DNA of 64,000 nt from Rotaria sordida. Its lineage: Eukaryota > Rotifera > Eurotatoria > Philodinida > Philodinidae. Below, one piece after another: positions 58,000-64,000 of the stretch (within the stretch, counting starts at the first letter, position 1; each line of letters starts with the position of its first letter). The stretch covers positions 1 to 64,000 of the forward strand of contig CAJNOL010001063.1 of NCBI GenBank assembly GCA_905250125.1, given 5' to 3'. The notes beneath the pieces were generated by a model that ran no database searches, was not told where the DNA came from, and saw nothing but the letters and a program-made list of their open reading frames with translations. Made by a program: the position numbers and the translations under genes.

Positions 58000-58194
58000 G
58001 TGACAGATAAATTTTTCTTGTGACTCTGTGTCTTTTATTGCTGCTGATTGAAAATAAATGAATGCTGTAACAAATCTCTACTTATATGTTGTGATAATTT
58101 TACCTAGAGTCAAAATTATACACTTAGATATCATTGCTATTTCCATCGTATTTATATTAATAAAAATGTTTACAAGAGCTGTTTTGTTTTGCAC

Positions 58195-60045
58195 TTGGAA
58201 TTTGCTCATACAGCTTTTGTAAAGCTTTCTACGGTGATATAATTCGAAAAAATATCAAGATGCTATCATTTTCTGAAGCCGAGATATATTCAAAATAAAA
58301 AAGAAGACTTTCGAACGTTTTTATTATTATAAATATGGTGGAAAGTAACAGCATCGTGTGTTATTTTCTGTCTCGAGTAGGAAACAAATTGCCAGAATAA
58401 GTCGATAAGTATTCGTTCTTACAAGTTTTGTATAGCTTTTTATGTTGTATCTTCTGAAGAAAAAATCAAAACTTTATCATTTGTCTTTGCACAGATATTT
58501 GCAAACATTTTTGAACCTACAATAATAACATAACCTAGATCTTCACTTTTGACTATCTAGAAAAAATCATCCGAGTAAGGTGATAGAGGTTTCTTCATAC
58601 AGCTTTTGTAGAGCTTTCGATGACGCATCTGTTGAAAAAGAAAACATTAGAATTTTATTGTCTTCTGAAGATGAGATGTATGCAAAATGAAAGAGGTCTT
58701 CTGAAAATTGTTATTACTATAAATACGATGGTAACCAGTAATAATATTTAGGAGCTTCATGTTGACTATAGAAAAAATCATCAAAATACGTAATTTGAGG
58801 TTTGTTCGTGCATTTTTTGTAAAAATTTTGAAAAAAAATCAAGTTTTTTATCATTCATCCATGCTGGAATATATACAACATATAGCATGTTGCAAGCACA
58901 GTAATTCAACATATGATAGAAATAATCCTTCGTTATAAATGATATTAGACGAATCAGCATGTAATGTCAATATGAGAGTGTGCGTGTGAGTGTGAAATTT
59001 AGCGAACACAAGATTATTAATGACTTTGTCATATCTTTCATCCTTTTACTCGACAAAGGAGTCTGAAGTTTTTATTACCTAAATGTCTATCCAAGATGTA
59101 TAATATTACAAGTTTCATTTCTCTAGCTGAAACTATAGTTCAAATGAAAGGATAAAATTGAAATACATGAATTGTCGTACTGGATTTTTCGGACATCTCT
59201 ATTTCTTGACCAGTGATATTTATAAACATGTGATGAAAAACAAAAATACTTTATAAAACAAAGTTTTTCAAAAATGTAAATTTCAATAAAACTCAATGTA
59301 TGTGAACATGTTCTCCATGTATTTATATGAGCAATTGTAATTAATATAATATTTTATCCGTTATCTTTCCATATTTTTCTTTTTCTAATGATAATGACAG
59401 ATGAAACATTGTTCCCAAAAGTTTCTTTTTACGTCAGTACACCCCCAAAACATTCTCAGTCGTTCATATGTCAGTAAATTTAGCTGATGAACATTTAAGA
59501 TAAAACTTATCATTAAATCTACAATGCGGGCTAATTAAATTGTCCCTCGTTGTTTTATTTTTGTTTCTTATTACTACCGTTCTTTTGTTGATTAACGTAG
59601 TATTTGTAGAAAAGAAAGCCTTGCACACGCTTCATCTTTTGGTGTATTTATGTTAAATATCAAATGCAGTTAGAAGTGTAAAGAGTATATTAGAAGAAAA
59701 TGACATTTTTTTTTCTACAGGATGTTCAGAATGCTATGACATTTTTTAATTCGTATATATCATGACGCAGGTAAATAATATACTCTTGAATTTTCATCCA
59801 AAAAAATTCTTTTTATTTGCTCTAATATCTTCTTCTTATACTCAAAATAAACAACTTGTATAACAATGTCATTACCTATCCTACTGGAAATGTTTCAAAC
59901 ACTTTTCTAATTCGCTGTAAGACTTGAAATATACAACTTTTGTAGAACTTTTACAACAGTTCATCTTTTAAAAAGAAATTTAATAACTCATCGTTCTCTC
60001 AAGCCGAGATATATGCGAAATAAAAAAAAAATGTCAAAACATTAT
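58195..60045. repeat. Diverged dispersed-tandem repeat
   Basis: Copies share CATACAGCTTTTGTAGAGCT at the start and, about 70 bp later, TTCTGAAGCCGAGATATATG followed by CAAAATAAAAAAG. They are visible at about 58210-58310, 58590-58700 and 59930-60040, with poorer ones near 58420-58510 and 58800-58880. The copies differ strongly, so the array is old. Function unknown. Confidence 0.5.
58973..58995. repeat. Telomere-like repeat, copy l (one arm)
   Basis: GAGAGTGTGCGTGTGAGTGTG, without a clear partner arm. Confidence 0.4.
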
Positions 60046-60240
60046 GAACACCCTACAGAAAGAAAAATGTCAAAACATTATGAACATCCTACAGAAAGAA
60101 AAATGTCATTTTTTTTCCTAATATAGTCTCTACATTTTCAATTGCATTTAATTTTCAACATAAATACACCAACAAATGCAACGCGTTTCGAGTTTCCTTT
60201 CTATATACAGTAGATTAATAAATAAAAGAACTGTGATAAT
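59565..60240. repeat. Foldback element with internal tandem duplication
   Basis: Arms at about 59565-59755 and 60030-60240 are inverted copies; shared blocks include GGTGTATTTATGTT, AAATGACATTTTT and CTACAGGATGTTC read from the left arm. In the right arm a unit of about 40 bp (ATGTCAAAACATTATGAACA, then CCTACAGAAAGAAAA) is duplicated in tandem. Confidence 0.65.
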
Positions 60241-61363
60241 AAAAAACATAAAATACAAAGGCAGAAAATTCCATTGATCAGCACTATACATGAGATAAAA
60301 ATCTATCTTATAAATCAAGAAAAAAAAATATGAGAAATATGTTTGAAGATTTATTCTAAGGTAATATCGAATATCCTTTAGGTGTTTTACATATGAATAT
60401 GCTTGTTTTTCAAATGAGAACTTTTCTTAAGAAGTAATTCTCCTTCAGAAAGTAAAAAGAAATTAATAATAATAAACTATTTATGACTTGCTTGAATAGA
60501 ACCCTTCAGGGACAAAGAGAATAGTTGTTTGAGTTCAGTAAAAAAAAAACATGTAGCATTATATAATTGTTTCTTTATATGAGAGTAGTATTTAACCGTG
60601 TGCTATACAGAGAAATCTTTGCTCTATCAGCCTTCAAGTTTCGAAAGAAAACAGGATGTTAATACCGAAAAATATTTAGTCAGCGAAACTTAGAAGAAGA
60701 CTTTTGGAATCATCAATAATTAAATCTGGTTTTGAATATTCAAGGACTGTTCTATTAAAAAATACATGGTAAAACATACTCTAATATAAACAACAATTGC
60801 ACAGTAGGATATGGTTTCATCGGAACTAGAAGAATGTTTTGTTTTTAGTTTTATACGAGGTTCTATTCTTGAAGATTTAAGTATCCCTATTATATAAAGT
60901 AAGAAGAAAAGAATTTAAAGAAATAATATTTAAGATGTCATAGTGCCATACATGTTTCGACGCTTCAGGGCACAGTTTATTTTATTCTCAATCATATTCC
61001 ATTAGCACTAACGTAAGTATCGATAAACTAAAACTCTAAATGACTGTCAATTTAAAAAACACGAAAAAATCATAATTGCCAAGCTACATGACATTAAACA
61101 TTAGATATATGAAATAATAATCGTTTATGCTCTTTATTTTCTTATTACTATATGAGACAGAAATTGTAAGATTTTTGTGAAGATCATGTGAGCCTATCGT
61201 TTTCAATGACTGAATGAAAATAACTTTTTCTTCTAAGCAAAAAAAATCTGTAAGTTGGTTTTATTATCGGACTCGATAATAAACAACGTATGAAACTAAG
61301 AAATATTTTAAAGTAAGAAACGTTTCATATTCTTCAGATCAACTCAATAGACAAAAAAATCTG

Positions 61364-62278
61364 ATGATGAATTCATATGTTCAACTCATTGCTCTACTCA
61401 CACGAATAATCTTACCTCCAAGTATGGTGATCGGAATCATCGGAAATTTGCTCAATATAATTGTGCTTAGAACGTCTATATTGTACAATCATCCATGTTC
61501 TCGTTATTTTCTCGCACTTGCTAGCAACAATTTGTTCTTCTCAATGTTTCTTCTCACATTTAATCTTTTATCCCTTGGCTATCAAATCGATCCAACTAGC
61601 AATTCTCAGTTATGGTGTAAAGTTATTCTCTATATTCAACAAGTATCTCTCGTAGTGTCACCGTATTTAATTGTACTAGCTTTGATCGATCGATATTGTG
61701 TTAGTTCATCAAATCCTCAACGACGAAATCTTAGCAATTTGTCTGTTGCTCGATGGTCGATTTTATTTGTCTTCATTTTTGTCGCTCTTTTCTTCATTAG
61801 TTCTCTTGTACTGCTCGATATACAACCAGGTCAAACGATTCCATGCCGTATTTTACCAACAACAGTTTATAGTCGTATATATCCGATTATTCAAGCAGTT
61901 CTGTTAAGTTTTATCCCTCCATTTCTAATGCTAACTTTCGGTATCCTGACTATATACAATACAAAGACATTTCGTGTTCTTCCTATTACATGTTCACGAT
62001 CTCGTCGTACTGAACATCAACTTGTTCGTATGCTTTTAGCCCAAGTGGTTTTCCATATTTTACTTTCTACACCATTAGCTACAGTTTATATATTGGGCTT
62101 TTTGTCTGTTCAATACTTAAGTTCTCTCGAGTATTACTTTTCTTTTCAACTAACTAAGCTTATCTATAGTTTATCATATGCCACATCCGTCATCTTGTAC
62201 TTTCTATCGGGTAGCATATACAGAAAAGAACTAATCAATACTATAAAGAAGCTATTTCGATCTCATCCTAACAATTAA
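61364..62278 (+). CDS. Rhodopsin-like seven-transmembrane receptor
   Basis: A single-exon G-protein-coupled receptor of 304 residues. Seven hydrophobic segments are visible, roughly at 10-36, 47-72, 84-110, 130-152, 170-197, 222-248 and 262-286. Class-A marks: Gly27-Asn28 in TM1 (GNLLN), Cys85 and Cys161 for the TM3-loop disulphide, and DRY at 109-111. Deviations: the TM2 Asp of LxxxD is Asn (LALASNN), and TM7 lacks a normal NPxxY (SYATSVILYF). The N-terminus is very short, so the ligand is likely small or peptidic. The C-terminal tail is short and basic. Divergent single-exon receptors of this size, often FMRFamide-like, are common in lophotrochozoans. Ligand and coupling unknown. Confidence 0.88.
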   Translation: MMNSYVQLIALLTRIILPPSMVIGIIGNLLNIIVLRTSILYNHPCSRYFLALASNNLFFSMFLLTFNLLSLGYQIDPTSNSQLWCKVILYIQQVSLVVSPYLIVLALIDRYCVSSSNPQRRNLSNLSVARWSILFVFIFVALFFISSLVLLDIQPGQTIPCRILPTTVYSRIYPIIQAVLLSFIPPFLMLTFGILTIYNTKTFRVLPITCSRSRRTEHQLVRMLLAQVVFHILLSTPLATVYILGFLSVQYLSSLEYYFSFQLTKLIYSLSYATSVILYFLSGSIYRKELINTIKKLFRSHPNN

Positions 62279-63150
62279 ATTACACCATTCGTCTCAACTA
62301 TTAGAACGATTCCGATGAAAACTTTCAAGATTTGAAGGATGGACACATAAAATATTTATGTCGTTGAATGAATGTAATACATAATATTCATATGTCAAGA
62401 AGTTTATTTCTGTTCATAATAATAAATCTTAGAGAAACTCTAATTAGACTTACTTTTTCATAGAAAAAATGCGATGATTGCCTGATGGATAATGAAATTT
62501 TTCTTACAGTTGATAAGTATGTGCATAAGGCTAACTCTCATCTGTGAACATGAAGAAAATAAATTTTAATTAGATTAAAATTTATACTCAACTTTCGAAA
62601 ACTCGATTACTGGGAACAAATATTGAAAGTGAATTGTTTTGAAAAGATATTTATAAAAACTTCTTTTTTTTTACTAAGCATTCTGCAATTTGTAGAGGAC
62701 ATTAGATTTTAGTTGAACTAGGGTGTGGGTATAAGAGTGTAGGTCTTATCTATTCTCTAACCCATACACTCCAGATCGTTATATTCAAATAATAAAACTC
62801 AGGCTTTCGCGAACTCTATAAATTGCAACAAGTTTAAAAAATATAACTGAAATTTAATATGTTTTAAAATTCATATCAGTAAACATTTTTTTGAAATTTG
62901 AAAATCGAAAATCTCAGACTTAAGATTATTTTAAATACGAATAAATTAAATCGAAAAAAAGCTACTAAAATTGAATTTAATAGATTTTTAGTTTCGATTT
63001 TATGTTCGCAAATGAGAGAACAGATTTTATGTGAGTACACATCTATATCAATAATAAATGAAGATAGTTGTAATATATTGAATTCAATATTTAGTTACGA
63101 ACATATCTTGAAAGGACTAACATTTACTAATAATTGAGTTCAAATTGAAT
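62279..63150. other. Intergenic, no gene seen
   Basis: Convergent 3' ends of the receptor and the dehydrogenase, with a telomere-like hairpin at 62720-62772. A 79-codon frame (62898-63137) starts only with TTG and has no motif. Confidence 0.5.
62720..62772. repeat. Telomere-like hairpin, copy m
   Basis: AGGGTGTGGGTATAAGAGTG and GTAGG face CTAACCCATACACTCC across about 15 bp. Confidence 0.6.
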
Positions 63151-64000
63151 TTATGGCTTGAGTTGCTTAGTAACGCCTGCCGGTAGAACAGGTAAGGAGC
63201 GTGTTTTTGCATAATAAAAATCGGTTAAACAGGCAGGTACTATTGATAAACGAAAGTAAACGAATTTTGATTGCCAACCAGGTCGATAACGGATACATGG
63301 TGACTTGCTTGTTACTGCATGTTGAACTGCACGTACTATTTTGATTGGATTTTCGGCTAATCGAACCAAAATATTGGTTTTCAAACTTTCAAAATGATAC
63401 TTCATAAATTCCTCGCCCCATCGTTCTCGAACAGCAGTTGATAATTCCATTCCTACCTCACGTGCGACTTGAGTATGCTTTTGAACAATTGGCGTTTTCA
63501 TGATGTCTGGTTCGATAATGCTTACATGCAAGTCCCAGGCAAGCATTTCACGACGAGGGCAATCGGAGAACAATTCCAGAGTGTATTTAGAAGCACAATA
63601 GGCTGAATCAGATGGTGGAGATATGAAGCCAGCCACCGAACAAATATTCACCACGCGCGAGTCTCGTTTACTAATTAACAGAGGTAGAAATGTTTTAGTC
63701 ATGGCTACGTGTCCGAAAAAATTGATATTCATCACCTGATGCATTGATTTTAAGGTGATCCTTTCAATGTGATCAGCAGTAGAAATACCTGCATTGTTGA
63801 CCAAAGCATGAAGAGTATTCGTCTTTTTGTTTGATCATCTTATAAGCCGAATCGATGTCTTGTTGTTGAGTAATATCAAGTAAAAAGACAATTGCTCTTG
63901 AAGAAAGTTGATTAGTAAGTAGAGCTTTACTGTCAGCGCTGTAGACACCAGTAAAGACATTGAAACCTTGTTTGTCAAGTTCGATAGCTAGGGCACTATC
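63151..64000 (-). CDS. Short-chain dehydrogenase/reductase, partial, with a frameshift
   Basis: An SDR of the retinol dehydrogenase/17-beta-HSD kind, NAD(P)-dependent and usually ER-bound. The minus strand enters at the window edge with DSALAIELDKQGFNVFTGVY, just past the expected glycine-rich cofactor loop, so the start lies outside. NNAG (LVNNAGIS), the catalytic Ser of NICSVAGF and the YxxxK motif (YCASK) are all present; the C-terminus has a hydrophobic/Pro segment (LSIVPACLTDFYYAK). The frame changes at a run of five T (plus strand 63824-63828): with four, KMIKQK would continue into TNTLHALVNNAG, as the family expects. It is either a sequencing error in the homopolymer or a recent inactivation. 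Stop TAA at 63151-63153. Confidence 0.82.

Larger units (their letters stand above)
58000..61363. other. Repeat-rich intergenic interval
   Basis: No gene seen. From about 58195 to 60045 a diverged unit recurs at least three times and perhaps five. A foldback covers 59565-60240 and contains a short tandem duplication, and one telomere-like arm lies at 58973-58995. From 60240 to 61363 nothing stands out; the end presumably holds the promoter of the GPCR gene. Confidence 0.5.

Noticed and set aside
62898..63137. 79-codon plus-strand ORF next to the dehydrogenase
   Set aside because: Starts with TTG, is rich in Asn/Ile/Lys and lies in the 3' intergenic region; no domain.

Overview
The window looks like AT-rich nuclear DNA of a small invertebrate, most probably a bdelloid rotifer (Adineta/Rotaria type). 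The reasons are: short spliceosomal introns (about 48-90 bp) beside a few long ones; an ADP-ribosyltransferase-like domain fused to kinesin-light-chain-type TPRs; a decayed F-box/LRR gene of a type I associate with bdelloids; an FG-GAP repeat protein; a fungal/plant-like berberine-bridge oxidase; and many dispersed hairpins of GTGTGGGTGTGG/CCACACCCACAC type that resemble the TGTGGG telomere unit I recall for Adineta. I saw no rRNA, tRNA or CRISPR array.

Layout. 0-2 kb: 3' part of a cytochrome P450 (+), then a relic of the ART-TPR N-terminal domain (-). 2-6.7 kb: noncoding, with foldback repeats, one enclosing a dead mariner transposase piece. 6.7-10.3 kb: a membrane-anchor exon, a 2.35-kb phase-matched gap, and an FG-GAP/VCBS protein (+). 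11.8-13.7 kb: secreted FAD oxidase (-). 15.8-25.8 kb: one transposon of about 10 kb with 21-bp terminal inverted repeats, an 8-bp target duplication, subterminal minisatellites, a multi-exon transposase with P-element-like motifs (-) and a second, divergent ORF (+); a hAT-like element, itself carrying a TA-flanked element, is nested in its left end. 27.3-29.5 kb: ART-TPR gene (+). 31.3-34.1 kb: Reeler-DOMON-cytochrome b561 gene (-). 34-40.5 kb: noncoding, with an Ig-domain relic and telomere-like hairpins. 40.5-41.7 kb: REEP5-like ER-shaping gene (+). 42.3-46.4 kb: 15-exon LRR gene in which each repeat is one 84-bp exon (+). 48.4-49 kb: TIR-domain relic (+). 49.3-50.3 kb: TFIIS (-). 51.1-52.3 kb: tyrosine-kinase relic split by a piggyBac-type MITE, followed by an unrecognised exon and a tandem run of micro-exon-like units. 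54.7-56.1 kb: dead Ty3/Gypsy pol fragment next to a 100-N gap. 56.2-57.8 kb: decayed F-box/LRR gene and an orphan LRR exon. 58-61.3 kb: repeats. 61.4-62.3 kb: rhodopsin-like GPCR (+). 63.15-64 kb: partial short-chain dehydrogenase with a frameshift (-).

The genes are not a pathway; they are unrelated single genes separated by transposon debris. The most notable object is the nested transposon at 15.8-25.8 kb. The most notable dispersed signal is the family of telomere-like hairpins. All exon boundaries were deduced by eye from GT/AG sites, phase agreement and protein continuity; no alignment or transcript evidence was available.
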